A DNA stretch of 64,000 nt from positions 186,001-250,000 of the forward strand of contig NZ_JRMB01000003.1 in NCBI RefSeq assembly GCF_000759445.1, written 5' to 3'. A program made the position numbers and the translations under genes. Under the pieces are notes generated by a model. The model saw nothing but the letters and a program-made list of their open reading frames with translations. It was not told the origin of the DNA and searched no databases. The stretch is from Pseudomonas lutea (GTDB taxonomy: Bacteria; Pseudomonadota; Gammaproteobacteria; Pseudomonadales; Pseudomonadaceae). This document shows positions 27,173-36,772 of the stretch, in pieces (positions within the stretch are counted from its first letter, which is position 1; every line of letters begins with the position of its first letter).

Positions 27173-27963
27173 AGGGCATCCACCATTTCAGGCGCTGCTC
27201 GGCGGAAGATGTAAAGGCCGAAGCCCAGCAGCAGGCATGTGATCAAAACAGTGATGCCTATCTGCGAGAAGTCAGGCGCCACGTTGTAAACGAAGACATC
27301 GTGGTAAGCCGTCACGATTGGGTACATCGGGTTCCAGGCAATAAGTGACTTGAGGTCTTCGGGGATGATGTTGATTGGGTAAACGATCGGCGTGAACCAG
27401 AAAAGGATCTGCAGCACGATCGGGATGACCTGGCCGATATCGCGCACGAATACGTTGAGTACACCGAGGATCAAGCCCAGCCCGACAGCCAGCGCCGCGA
27501 CGATGAGAATCAACGGGATGGCCCACAGCATCTCCCAGGTCGGCCACTGTCCGAGGCAAATGAATACGGCCAGCACGGAGACCAGCAGCAACAGATTATT
27601 AAGCAACGCCGAGCCCAGGACGATAAAGGGAAGGGTGATTCGCGGGAATCTCATCTTTTTCATGAGGTTGCCGTTCTCGATGAACAGCGTCAGGCATCGA
27701 TTGATGATCTCGGAAAACAGGCTCCACGCCAGCGTTCCTGCCATCAGGTACAGAGCGTAGGCGTATTTGTTTTCGATACCGGGCAGTTTCGCGGCGAGAA
27801 CGTTGGACAGAATCAGCGCGTAGATCAGCACGTTGGCCAACGGGTTGATGATCATCCACAACCCGCCCAGGCTGCTTCGGGAGAAGCGGGCTACGAATTC
27901 GTTGCGGATGGAGGTGCCGATAAAGCTCCGGTAGCTGTACAGCCCTCTCAACAATCCAAACAT
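27169..27963 (-). CDS. wzm: O-polysaccharide ABC transporter permease
   Basis: This 264-residue ABC-2 type membrane protein has about six hydrophobic segments and the family signature FSRSSLGGLWMIINPLANVLIYALIL near the N-terminus. The conserved FWFTPIVYP lies in the C-terminal half. It forms the channel through which Wzt drives the finished rhamnan. It precedes wzt with an ATGA overlap and follows wbpW after a 253-bp gap (27964-28216) in which I see no feature. The gene therefore may have its own promoter. Confidence 0.92.
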   Translation of the reverse strand: MFGLLRGLYSYRSFIGTSIRNEFVARFSRSSLGGLWMIINPLANVLIYALILSNVLAAKLPGIENKYAYALYLMAGTLAWSLFSEIINRCLTLFIENGNLMKKMRFPRITLPFIVLGSALLNNLLLLVSVLAVFICLGQWPTWEMLWAIPLILIVAALAVGLGLILGVLNVFVRDIGQVIPIVLQILFWFTPIVYPINIIPEDLKSLIAWNPMYPIVTAYHDVFVYNVAPDFSQIGITVLITCLLLGFGLYIFRRAAPEMVDAL

Positions 27964-28216
27964 GTGTTCACCTTAAAATCCTGAAACTTCAAATGGGGCT
28001 CACTCACTGGCATTGCTTCTCCCGCGGTCTGGCGTTGGTCGAAAACGCGCATAAACTGATCAGATGAAGGACAACAGCTGGGCATTCTGGAAGTAGACCC
28101 AGTCCCGCCGAGAGAAATTTTTCCTGGCGAGAGGGGGCTTTGGGGGGGCAAGAGCGGTCCATGGTCGTCGGCTCCAGCCAAAAACCATGATTACCAAGAC
28201 CGAAATGTGGGCTGTC

Positions 28217-29659
28217 TTATCGACCTGCGCGGCCATAGACATCTTCAAAACGAACGATATCGTCCTCACCCAGGTAATCTCCGCTCTGCACTTCAATCAG
28301 AACCAGATCGATGACTCCAGGGTTGGTGAGACGATGGGTATGTCCAGCCCGAATAAACGTCGATTCATTCGTGTTCAGCATCAGCTCCTGATCGTCATTG
28401 ACCACAACGGCCATGCCGCTCACCACGATCCAGTGTTCGCTGCGGTGATGGTGCATCTGCAATGACAGCGAAGCTTTTGGCTTGACCACGATGCGCTTGA
28501 TCTTGAAGCGCTCTCCGTTTTCCAGGGTCGTGTAAGTACCCCACGGACGATGCACCGTCTGATGGAGCTGGTGCAGTGTGTGCCCGGACTTTTTCAACTG
28601 GGTGACGATGTGCTTGACGTCTTGCGCGTGGTCTTTATGGGCGATCAACAACGCATCAGCGGTATCAATCACGAGCAGATCTTCCACGCCCACCAGTGCG
28701 GTCAGCCGCTCTTCGCTGTTGACGTAGTTGTTGCGCGCACCGTGAGACAGGACTTCTCCTTCAAATCGGTTGCCATTTGTATCGGTATCGGTCAGCTCGC
28801 TGACTGCGTTCCACGACCCGATGTCGCTCCAGCCGATGTCGCACGGAACGGTGGCGACTTTGTTTGATCGTTCCATCAGCGCGTAGTCAACGGAAATGTC
28901 CGGCACCTTGGCGAAGGACTCTGCGTCCAGGTTCAGGCAGCGGTAGCCATCCCCCTTGGTTTGACGTGACAGGCTAATGGATTCAGCAGCGGCGGACAGG
29001 ACGTCTGGGGCATGCTTGGAAAGTTCTTCCAGAACCGTGCCTACCTGGAAGCAGAACATGCCCGAGTTCCAGAAGTAGTTGCCGGCAGCAACGTAGGATT
29101 GGGCGGTTGGCAAATCTGGCTTCTCGACGAAACGCGACACCTGCAACCCGCTTTCGCTGCCGATAGGGGCGCCTGCCTCGATGTAGCCAAAACCTGTCTC
29201 CGGGTACTGCGGCTTGATGCCGAAGGTCACGAGCCATCCATTGCCTGCCAGTCGCACAGCTTTGGCGACTGCTTCGGAAAAGGCTGCCTCGTTCTGGATG
29301 AGGTGATCTGCTGCCAGCACGAGCATGAAGGCATCAGCGCCGTGGGCTTCTTTCAACTGCAGCGCCGCCATTGCAACTGCTGCTGCTGTGTTACGGCCGA
29401 AAGGCTCGAGTATGTACGCCTGGGCCGGGCCGGATTTGGTGGCGTGCCGGTATTCGTCCTCGGTTTTGAACAGCAACTCTTTGTTCGTGACCGTCAGAAT
29501 TTCCGATACGCCTTCAAGCGCAGCGGCACGCAGGAAGGTTTTCTGGATTAGGTTTTGCCCGTCAGGCAATGTCATGAACGGCTTCGGGTGGGCCTCGCGC
29601 GAGACGGGCCACAACCGGCTACCAACACCGCCGGACATAATTACCGGTATCAATTCCAT
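28217..29659 (-). CDS. wbpW: Mannose-1-phosphate guanylyltransferase / mannose-6-phosphate isomerase
   Basis: This 480-residue bifunctional enzyme isomerises fructose-6-phosphate to mannose-6-phosphate and, after phosphomannomutase action, makes GDP-mannose. The N-terminal nucleotidyltransferase motif is GGVGSRLWPVSREAHPKPF, with RFVEKPDLPTA downstream. The C-terminal cupin-type isomerase region has LQMHHHRSEHWIVVSG. It is the GDP-mannose source for Gmd-Rmd. The same family includes AlgA and PslB; WbpW is chosen because of the neighbouring D-rhamnan genes. It is the first gene of the minus-strand O-antigen unit. Confidence 0.88.
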   Translation of the reverse strand: MELIPVIMSGGVGSRLWPVSREAHPKPFMTLPDGQNLIQKTFLRAAALEGVSEILTVTNKELLFKTEDEYRHATKSGPAQAYILEPFGRNTAAAVAMAALQLKEAHGADAFMLVLAADHLIQNEAAFSEAVAKAVRLAGNGWLVTFGIKPQYPETGFGYIEAGAPIGSESGLQVSRFVEKPDLPTAQSYVAAGNYFWNSGMFCFQVGTVLEELSKHAPDVLSAAAESISLSRQTKGDGYRCLNLDAESFAKVPDISVDYALMERSNKVATVPCDIGWSDIGSWNAVSELTDTDTNGNRFEGEVLSHGARNNYVNSEERLTALVGVEDLLVIDTADALLIAHKDHAQDVKHIVTQLKKSGHTLHQLHQTVHRPWGTYTTLENGERFKIKRIVVKPKASLSLQMHHHRSEHWIVVSGMAVVVNDDQELMLNTNESTFIRAGHTHRLTNPGVIDLVLIEVQSGDYLGEDDIVRFEDVYGRAGR

Positions 29660-30237
29660 ATTTCTAAATCCTTGCGCGTAACCAGGCAGCGATGTGTGAA
29701 TGAGGTCGGATCATACGCGGCCCGACCAGATGAATGCGGTTGGGCAGAGACACTCGTCATTTTTTATGGGAGCGGCCGCGCGAAGCACGCAAGAATATCA
29801 GACTGACGCGAGTATGCGGGGCCCCCGCAGTCTGTTTGCGAGTTGTAAGTAACGTCACCCGTCAGAGCCCTCATTTTAAACGCCAGCCGTCCATTGAAAT
29901 GTCTCTGCCACGCCGGTGCTGCGGTGCCGGTTAAATTAGCCCGTACAGCTGCGTAGCTTGGCGACAGGTTGCCACCGATCAAGGGTAGTGGCACCCCCCA
30001 CCCAATCCCGGCACTATCAAAACGCATCACCAGCGCCTGAGCAGGTCTCGCCTCACGCCGGCCTTTCATCTAAATGATGGCCCGGCGTCGAATAAGACCG
30101 GTTGTCCAGTGTCGAGATAGCAGGAAATGAATCTGATCGCGGAACGCTATCGCGGTTGGCGGCTCTTATGCTGCCGGCGCGTAGCCGCTGTGACACTCTT
30201 TCGGCTTCGCAGCCCTCTATCTTCAATAATGGATTCT
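29660..30237. promoter_or_regulatory. Divergent intergenic region between wbpW and the T1SS genes
   Basis: These 578 bp separate wbpW (minus) from the secretion ABC transporter (plus) and should contain both promoters. A GC-rich inverted sequence (CAGACTGACGC ... GGGGCCCCCGCAGTCTG) lies near 29800-29835. I see no coding sequence or named operator. The ABC-transporter frame is open back to 30127, but the translated extension does not look like family sequence. Confidence 0.4.
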
Positions 30238-32001
30238 ATGAGTCGTCCACACGAAAACAACCTGCAGGCGGCGCTCAAGGCGTGTCGCGGAAGCTTCCTC
30301 TCGGTCGGGTTCTTCAGTCTTTTCGTGAACACGCTGATGCTGGTGCCGACCTTCTACATGATCCAGATATCAGGTCGGGCGGTGCCCAGCAGCAGCACGT
30401 CCACGCTGATCATGCTGACCCTGATCCTCACTTTGCTGATGGTGACGCTCGGCTCCCTGGAATGGGTCAGGTCGCGGATCATGGTGCGCATCAGCAACCG
30501 GCTGGATGTGTTGCTCAGTCGCGACGTGTACCGGGCCAGCTTCAAGCGCGCGTTGAGCAGCGGCGGGATGGACGCCTCCGCGCAATCGCTGAATGACCTG
30601 ACGTCGCTGCGGCAGTTTCTGACCGGCAACGGCCTGTTTGCGTTCTTCGATGCGCCGTGGCTGCCGGTGTACACCGCCGTGATGTTCCTGTTCCATCCCT
30701 GGTTTGGCTGGATCACCGTCGTGTCGGCGGTGCTGCTGGTGGCCCTGGCGTACGTCAACCACCGCTATACCGGTGGCGCGCTGGCCGAGGCCAACAAGCA
30801 GAGCCTCACGGCCAATCTGCAGACCACCAAGAGCCTGCGCAATGCCGAGGTCATCGAGTCGATGGGCATGCTCGACACGCTGATGGGCCGTTGGGCGGTG
30901 CGGCAGCGGCGTGTATTGGTGTTGCAGTCCGGCGCCAGCGACAAGAGCGGCGTCATCACCTCGATCTCCAAGACCTTCCGCATGTGGGCGCAGTCGATGA
31001 TGCTGGCGGCGGGTGCGTATCTGGTGATCGTTCACGAGATCAACCCTGGCCTGATGATGGCCGGCTCTATCTTGCTGGGGCGTGCGCTGGCTCCGATTGA
31101 TCAGATGATCGGCAGCTGGAAAGGCTTTGTGTCTGCGCGCGTGCAATACCAGCGCCTCAACGACACGCTTGAAAAACTCAACGCGGAGCCTGAGCGCATG
31201 TCGCTGCCGGACCCGGAAGGGCACGTGCAGGTTGAAAACCTTGTGGTCGCGCCGCCGGGTGCCAAGGCGCCTGTGCTAAGGAACATCACTTTTGTCACGC
31301 CGGCGGGCAGCATCGTCGGCATTGTCGGGCCCAGCGCGGCGGGCAAGTCGACGCTGGCGCGGGCGCTGCTGGGCATCTGGGCGCCACAGCACGGCGTGGT
31401 TCGGCTTGATGGCGCCGACATCAGTACTTGGGACAAGCAGAAGCTGGGGCCGCACTTGGGTTATCTGCCTCAGGACATCGAGCTGTTCGAAGGCAGCATC
31501 AGTGACAACATCGCCCGCTTCGCCAAGGTTGATCCTGAGCAAGTGGTGCTGGCGGCGCGCATTGCCGGCGTTCACGAGATGATTCTGCAATTGCCGGACG
31601 GGTACGACACGGTGATCGGCAGCGAAGGCGTCAACTTGTCCGGTGGGCAGCGTCAGCGCATCGGCCTGGCGCGTGCGGTCTACGGCAGCCCGCGGTTGAT
31701 CGTCCTGGATGAGCCGAACTCCAACCTCGATGAAGTTGGCGAGCGCGCGCTTGGCGTAGCCCTGCAAAAGATGAAAGAGACCGGTGCCACGGTGTTCATC
31801 ATCTCGCACCGGCCGAATGTGCTTTCACGGCTGGACCGGATCATGGTGCTGAACGGCGGCACGCTGTCGATGTACGGCCCACGCGATCAAGTGATTGCCG
31901 AACTGGCTCAGCAACAGGCCAAAGCTCAAGCCCAGGCGCAGGGTCAGACCCCGCCTCGGGTTGCTCCAGCTGCGCCCGGCGCAATTCAGCCCAGCGCCTG
32001 A
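30238..32001 (+). CDS. Type I secretion ABC transporter/ATPase, AprD/PrtD-like
   Basis: This 587-residue exporter combines six membrane segments (about 20-300) with an ABC ATPase domain. Walker A is GPSAAGKST (near 364-372), the signature LSGGQRQR, and Walker B LIVLDEPNSNLDE (near 488). The N-terminus ALKACRGSFLSVGFFSLFVN is typical of AprD/PrtD/HasD exporters and lacks the C39-like domain of LapB-type exporters. It would drive unfolded RTX or similar proteins through a channel with the next two genes. The ATG at 30238 (GGA five bases before) gives the family N-terminus. The upstream ATG at 30229 is an alternative. No substrate gene is adjacent. Confidence 0.88.
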   Translation: MSRPHENNLQAALKACRGSFLSVGFFSLFVNTLMLVPTFYMIQISGRAVPSSSTSTLIMLTLILTLLMVTLGSLEWVRSRIMVRISNRLDVLLSRDVYRASFKRALSSGGMDASAQSLNDLTSLRQFLTGNGLFAFFDAPWLPVYTAVMFLFHPWFGWITVVSAVLLVALAYVNHRYTGGALAEANKQSLTANLQTTKSLRNAEVIESMGMLDTLMGRWAVRQRRVLVLQSGASDKSGVITSISKTFRMWAQSMMLAAGAYLVIVHEINPGLMMAGSILLGRALAPIDQMIGSWKGFVSARVQYQRLNDTLEKLNAEPERMSLPDPEGHVQVENLVVAPPGAKAPVLRNITFVTPAGSIVGIVGPSAAGKSTLARALLGIWAPQHGVVRLDGADISTWDKQKLGPHLGYLPQDIELFEGSISDNIARFAKVDPEQVVLAARIAGVHEMILQLPDGYDTVIGSEGVNLSGGQRQRIGLARAVYGSPRLIVLDEPNSNLDEVGERALGVALQKMKETGATVFIISHRPNVLSRLDRIMVLNGGTLSMYGPRDQVIAELAQQQAKAQAQAQGQTPPRVAPAAPGAIQPSA

Positions 32002-32013
32002 CAGGAATTCTGA

Positions 32014-33339
32014 ATGACCAGTAATGCAATGACCGTGCTCGAAGAGCACTCTGATGACATGCCCACCTCCGACCGTGGCATTCGCCGGGTCGGGATGACC
32101 ATCGTGTTGGTGACCTTCGGGTTGTTTGGCACCTGGGCGGCGTTCGCCCCGTTGGGCAACGCGGTGTATGGGTCCGGCGTCGTCACCGTGCAGAGCTACC
32201 GCAAAACCGTTCAGCACCTGGAAGGTGGCATCGTCAAAGAACTGCGTGCCCGCGACGGCGACACCGTGCACAAGGGCGATCCGTTGATCATCCTCGACGA
32301 TGGCCAACTCAATTCCGAATACGAATCCACCCGCAACCAGCTGATCACCGCGCGCGCCAAAGAGGCTCGCCTGCGTGCCGAGCGGGATGACTTGCCTGCC
32401 ATTCCTGCGCTGAAAATCGACGGAGTGGAGAGCGAACGTGCCCGTGAGGCCATCGACGGTGAGGCTCAGGTGTTCCGGTCGCGGCATGATGCGCGGCTGG
32501 GCGAAATTTCGGTGCAGAAGGAGCGTATCGGTCAGTTGAAGCAGCAGATCATTGGCCTCAACGACATGATCGCAACCAAGGTCAGCCTGGAAAAATCCTA
32601 CACGGGCGAGATCACCGAGCTGAAGGACCTGCTGCGTCAGGGTTTCGTCGATAAACAGCGGCTGCTTGAGCAGGAGCGCAAGCTGGACATGCTCAAGTCT
32701 GAGGTGGCGGACCATCAGTCAACCATCACCAAGACCCGTCTGCAGATCAACGAAACCGAGATGCAGATCGTTCAGACCAACCAGAAATTCAGTTCCGATG
32801 TGGCCAAGGACCTGAGCGACGTGCAGGCCCAGGTATTCGATTTGCAGGAGAAAGCCAGCGCGCTCAAGGACAGGCTGTCGCGCATCGTGATTCGTGCGCC
32901 CGAAGACGGCATGGTGCTGGACATGAAAGTCCACACCATCGGCGGGGTGGTCAGCGCGGGAACACCGCTGCTGGACATCGTGCCGGAGTCTTCGGACTTG
33001 GTGGTCGAGGCGCATGTGTCGACCAATGACATTGACCGCATCACAATCGGCAAGCTCACCGACATTCGCTTCAGCGCGTTCAACGCGGCCACGACGCCGG
33101 TGATTCAAGGCGAGGTCACGCGCATTTCGGCTGACCGGCTGACGGACGAGAAAACCAACGAGGGGTACTACCTTGTGCGCGTGAAGGTCACCGATGAAGG
33201 CTTGAAGCGCTTGGGTGATCGCAAGCTGCAGCCCGGGATGCCCGCCGAGGTGCTGATCAATGCCGGCGAACGCACCATGCTGCAGTATCTGCTCAAGCCT
33301 GCGCGCAACATGTTCGCCAAGTCGATGATCGAGGAATGA
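32014..33339 (+). CDS. Type I secretion membrane-fusion protein, AprE/PrtE-like (HlyD family)
   Basis: The 441-residue periplasmic adaptor links the ABC exporter to the outer-membrane TolC-like protein. One N-terminal membrane segment (about 28-48) is followed by split lipoyl-like halves (SYRKTVQHLEGGIVKELRARDGD and RIVIRAPEDGMVLDM). These flank a long alpha-helical coiled-coil hairpin (about 140-290). The C-terminal beta domain ends with MLQYLLKPARNMFAKSM. The start is 12 bp after the ABC gene, and its stop overlaps the next start by ATGA. A three-gene T1SS operon is therefore clear. Confidence 0.9.
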   Translation: MTSNAMTVLEEHSDDMPTSDRGIRRVGMTIVLVTFGLFGTWAAFAPLGNAVYGSGVVTVQSYRKTVQHLEGGIVKELRARDGDTVHKGDPLIILDDGQLNSEYESTRNQLITARAKEARLRAERDDLPAIPALKIDGVESERAREAIDGEAQVFRSRHDARLGEISVQKERIGQLKQQIIGLNDMIATKVSLEKSYTGEITELKDLLRQGFVDKQRLLEQERKLDMLKSEVADHQSTITKTRLQINETEMQIVQTNQKFSSDVAKDLSDVQAQVFDLQEKASALKDRLSRIVIRAPEDGMVLDMKVHTIGGVVSAGTPLLDIVPESSDLVVEAHVSTNDIDRITIGKLTDIRFSAFNAATTPVIQGEVTRISADRLTDEKTNEGYYLVRVKVTDEGLKRLGDRKLQPGMPAEVLINAGERTMLQYLLKPARNMFAKSMIEE

Positions 33340-34727
33340 CAGTGGTACGTTTTCTTCCCGTTCTGCTGCTTGGTGTGTTCGCCCTCAAGGCTCAAGCGGT
33401 GCAGCCCGCTGCCCCGCAACAGGTCAGCGCTTCAACCTACTCGCTCGACCTGATGACGCTTTACAAAGAGTCGAGGCTTGAAGACCCGCGCATCCTCTCC
33501 GCCTACGCGCACGCCCGGTCTGCCAAACAGCAGGAGCGTGAAGCGTTCGGTGGGTTGCTGCCGCAGGTGTCGGCGAACAGCAACATCAACCGGATTTTGC
33601 GCAAGGATGAGCAGACGCGGGACATCTACGACAACAAAAGCTATTCGCTGAACCTGAGCCAATTCATCTACAACAAGGAAGCGTGGGAGCGCTACCAGAA
33701 GGCCAAGAGCGTGACGTTGCAGAAAGCCTCGCAGTCCGAGGACTCCCAAGCTGAAGCCACGGTAGATCTGGCCAAGCGTTACTTCGCCGCGCTGGCCGCT
33801 GACGACGCGCTGGAACTGGTGGTCGCCGAGCGTCGTGCCACCCAGGGCAGTCTTGATCGCATCAATGCGCTGTATGCCAGGCAGATGGCCAAGATCACCG
33901 ACATGCTCGACCTCAAGGCCCGGGTCGACCTGTTGATTGCGCAGGAAATCGAAGCGCGCAATCAGGTGCGCCTGTCACGGGAAGGCTTGTCCGAGATTGT
34001 TGGCCGCCCGATTAATGATCGCTTGAGCCGCATTCGCAACGACATTGCCCTTGAAGCACCGACCCTGGCCCTTGATGCCTGGATCGCCCAGGCGCTCAAC
34101 AGCAACCCTCGGCTCAAGGCGTATGAGAGCAACCTGGCGGCGGCTGATGCAGCGATACGCGAAGGGAAGGGAGGGCATTACCCTTCGCTGAGTTTCAACC
34201 TCGGCGCTTCGCAGAGTGACGTCGGCTACGACAACACCCTGACGCCACGCAGTGACAGCTACGTCGCCACCATTGGCTTGAAAGTGCCCATCTACAGCGG
34301 CGGTTCGACCTCAGCACGGGTGAGTGGGCTGTATGACGAGCAATACGCCGCCGAGCAGGACCTGGAAGGTGTGCGCAGGCAGGTGGTGAAGGAAACCACC
34401 AACGCTTATCTCACGGCTCAGTCGGCCGTGGACAAGATCCGCGCCGGGCAGAACGCGCTGTCCTCCGCCAAGCAATCGAGCATCGCCGCGCAAAAGGCCT
34501 TTGCCTACGGTGTGGTCAACGCGGTTGATGTGCTGACGGCAGTGCAGAACGAATTCAAGGCGCGGGGCGAGCTGTTGAAGTCGCAGTACGACTTCATCAC
34601 CAACTTGTTCATCCTCAATCGCTGGGCAGGCAAGCTTTCGCAGGAAAGCGTTGCCAGCGTCAACGTGTGGCTCGGTGGCGACGACTCCGAAGCGCTAAAA
34701 GACCTGAACAATGCAGCGCCCAAGTAG
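33336..34727 (+). CDS. Type I secretion outer-membrane protein, AprF/PrtF-like (TolC family)
   Basis: This 463-residue TolC-family protein has a signal peptide (VRFLPVLLLGVFALKAQA). Two homologous halves of alpha-helical coiled coil alternate with beta segments, giving the outer-membrane channel of a type I system. It overlaps the upstream adaptor gene by 4 bp. Its stop is only 11 bp from the end of a convergent glycosyltransferase gene, and no terminator is visible in that gap. It differs from the LapE protein also encoded in this window. Confidence 0.9.
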   Translation: MTVVRFLPVLLLGVFALKAQAVQPAAPQQVSASTYSLDLMTLYKESRLEDPRILSAYAHARSAKQQEREAFGGLLPQVSANSNINRILRKDEQTRDIYDNKSYSLNLSQFIYNKEAWERYQKAKSVTLQKASQSEDSQAEATVDLAKRYFAALAADDALELVVAERRATQGSLDRINALYARQMAKITDMLDLKARVDLLIAQEIEARNQVRLSREGLSEIVGRPINDRLSRIRNDIALEAPTLALDAWIAQALNSNPRLKAYESNLAAADAAIREGKGGHYPSLSFNLGASQSDVGYDNTLTPRSDSYVATIGLKVPIYSGGSTSARVSGLYDEQYAAEQDLEGVRRQVVKETTNAYLTAQSAVDKIRAGQNALSSAKQSSIAAQKAFAYGVVNAVDVLTAVQNEFKARGELLKSQYDFITNLFILNRWAGKLSQESVASVNVWLGGDDSEALKDLNNAAPK

Positions 34728-34738
34728 CTGAAAACGAC

Positions 34739-35899
34739 TCACACTTGCGAGTGTGCCGCCAGCACCTTGCGGTACACCGCCAGCGTTTGCCGCGCGCATT
34801 CTTCCCATGTGAAGCGAAGCGCGCGCTCCAGGCCCAACTCGATGCGCTCTGCTCGGAGCGCATCGTTGCTCAAGACATCAAGCATGGCTCGCGAAATGCT
34901 CGCAGGGTCCAGCGGGTCGACCGCCCAGGCGGCATTGCCGGTGACTTCAGGCAACGAGGTTGTGTTGGACGCGATGACCGGGCACTTGGCAGCGAATGCT
35001 TCGATGACCGGCAGGCCAAAACCTTCATATAAAGAAGCGAAGACCAGCGCGCCGGCGCTTTGCAGCAGTGCGAAGACGTCGGACTGCGGCAGGTAACTCA
35101 GCCAGCGCCCTTCGCCGCGTTCTTCCAGTGCCTTGAGCTGCGGAATAAGCTCTTCGTTGGCCCAGCCGTCGCGACCCACAACGATCAGCGGGTGTTGCTT
35201 GCGTACCGCCTCGGGCAACAGGTTGAATGCCTCAAGCACCTTGGGCAGATTCTTACGAGGTTGCAGGGTGCCAATGAACAGGAAGAAACCGGGTTTCAGG
35301 CCGTGCTTTTCCAGTACTGCGTCGCGGGTCTGCTGAGGAATGCGCTCGAAGTAAATCGGGTCTACGCCCAGCGGCGTCACGCTGATCTTCTCGGGGGCGA
35401 TCCCCATGTGCGTGACCAGATCCTGTTTGCTGTGTTCGGAGATGGTGATCAGGTGATCAGCGCTGTGAACGCTTCTTGCGAAGAGCCAGCCTTTGAGGGT
35501 CTTGAGGTTTTGCCTGATCCATTCCGGGTGAATCAACGGAATGGCGTCCATGACCGTGGCAACCACAGGCACGCCCTTGATCCTCGGGATCTGATGATCG
35601 GTGGCGTGGACAATGTTGACGTCGCGGGCAATGGCGGCGGAGTTGGGCAGCGGCAGTTTGAGAACGCCGCTGGACAGCACCTGAATGCGGAAGTCGGTTG
35701 AGAGCGTCTTCGGTACGCCGCAGGCGAGTTTGGGCAAATGGCGACCGAACGCGTATGGCTTGATAGTGATGTCGGGTTCTTCGCTCGGCTTGAGCGCTTC
35801 CATCGCCTGCCACAGGGACCGCGTGTAGACGCCAATGCCATCCAGATGCCCGGCACGTTCACATCCAGCCCACACGGTGCAGCTAAAACCAATATCCAT
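34739..35899 (-). CDS. Family-4 glycosyltransferase (probable O-polysaccharide rhamnosyltransferase)
   Basis: This 386-residue GT-B enzyme has an N-terminal acceptor domain with the loop LDGIGVYTRSL and a C-terminal donor domain. The donor domain contains LFIGTLQPRKNLPKVLEAF and the E-x7-E motif EGFGLPVIEAFAAKCPVIAS. It is related in style to modules 1 and 3 of the triple-domain glycosyltransferase in this window and could act as a WbpY-like D-rhamnosyltransferase. It lies convergent to the T1SS operon and divergent from lapG (82-bp gap), marking the edge of the glycan island. The sugar specificity cannot be read from the sequence. Confidence 0.8.
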   Translation of the reverse strand: MDIGFSCTVWAGCERAGHLDGIGVYTRSLWQAMEALKPSEEPDITIKPYAFGRHLPKLACGVPKTLSTDFRIQVLSSGVLKLPLPNSAAIARDVNIVHATDHQIPRIKGVPVVATVMDAIPLIHPEWIRQNLKTLKGWLFARSVHSADHLITISEHSKQDLVTHMGIAPEKISVTPLGVDPIYFERIPQQTRDAVLEKHGLKPGFFLFIGTLQPRKNLPKVLEAFNLLPEAVRKQHPLIVVGRDGWANEELIPQLKALEERGEGRWLSYLPQSDVFALLQSAGALVFASLYEGFGLPVIEAFAAKCPVIASNTTSLPEVTGNAAWAVDPLDPASISRAMLDVLSNDALRAERIELGLERALRFTWEECARQTLAVYRKVLAAHSQV

Positions 35900-35981
35900 A
35901 CGCGTTCCAAACCCACCCGGCGACTCATGAAATGAAAGGCCGCGAGCCTATCATGAGTGGGCTTTTCGGGCATTTCCTTCC

Positions 35982-36764
35982 GTGCGTGATCTCATCGCGC
36001 CATTGCGTTTCCCGACCCAACCCCTCACCATCGCTTTCCGTTATCCATTGCCTGATGGACTAGACAAATTGGCGACACGCCCGGCTCAAAAGCGCCCTGG
36101 AATATGGCTGCTGCTGGCGCTTGCACTGACGTGCACGGCGTGTGTGAGCTATCTGCACGCGGATTGGGATTTTTCCCTGATCAGCCGGCGTGCCGAAGCG
36201 TTATATGGGCCGTTGGGGGCAGGGCGGCAGCGGATCGATGCCTGGCAGAACCTGCTGGCGACCGAGAAGCAGGTCAGCGAGCTGGACAAGCTGAAGGTCG
36301 TGAACCTGTTCTTCAACAAGCAGATGCGTTACGCCGAGGACATCGACCTGTGGCATGAGGTCGATTACTGGGCCACGCCGGTCGAGTCGCTGATCAAGGG
36401 GGCGGGGGATTGTGAGGATTACGCGATCGCCAAGTATTTCAGCCTGCGCCGCCTGGGCGTGCCGAGCGAGAAGCTGCTGATCACCTACGTCAAGGCGCTG
36501 CGCCTGAATCGCGCGCACATGGTGCTGACCTATTACTCGACCCCCAACGCGATGCCGTTGGTGCTCGACAGCCTGATCGATGACATCAAACCCGCCAGCG
36601 AACGCACGGACCTGTTGCCGGTGTATGCCTTCAACGCAGAAGGGCTTTGGTTGCCCGGCGCGCAGGGCAACAAGAAAGTGAGCGACACCAAGCGTCTGTC
36701 CCGTTGGCAGGACGTGCTGAAAAAAATGACCGCCGAAGGCTTCCCCGCCGAGCCCGAGAATTAG
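35982..36764 (+). CDS. lapG: Periplasmic cysteine protease LapG
   Basis: The 260-residue bacterial transglutaminase-like cysteine protease (BTLCP family) cuts the N-terminus of LapA to release the adhesin from the cell surface. A hydrophobic segment (about 40-55) directs it to the periplasm. The catalytic triad is visible as C144 (GAGDCEDYA), H179 (RAHMVL) and D196 (PLVLDS). The Ca2+-binding acidic residues typical of LapG appear in the same region. The start is GTG at 35982, giving a somewhat long N-terminal leader. lapD follows after 8 bp, as in other Lap loci, and LapD holds LapG inactive when c-di-GMP is high. Confidence 0.93.
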   Translation: MRDLIAPLRFPTQPLTIAFRYPLPDGLDKLATRPAQKRPGIWLLLALALTCTACVSYLHADWDFSLISRRAEALYGPLGAGRQRIDAWQNLLATEKQVSELDKLKVVNLFFNKQMRYAEDIDLWHEVDYWATPVESLIKGAGDCEDYAIAKYFSLRRLGVPSEKLLITYVKALRLNRAHMVLTYYSTPNAMPLVLDSLIDDIKPASERTDLLPVYAFNAEGLWLPGAQGNKKVSDTKRLSRWQDVLKKMTAEGFPAEPEN

Positions 36765-36772
36765 GAGTACTG

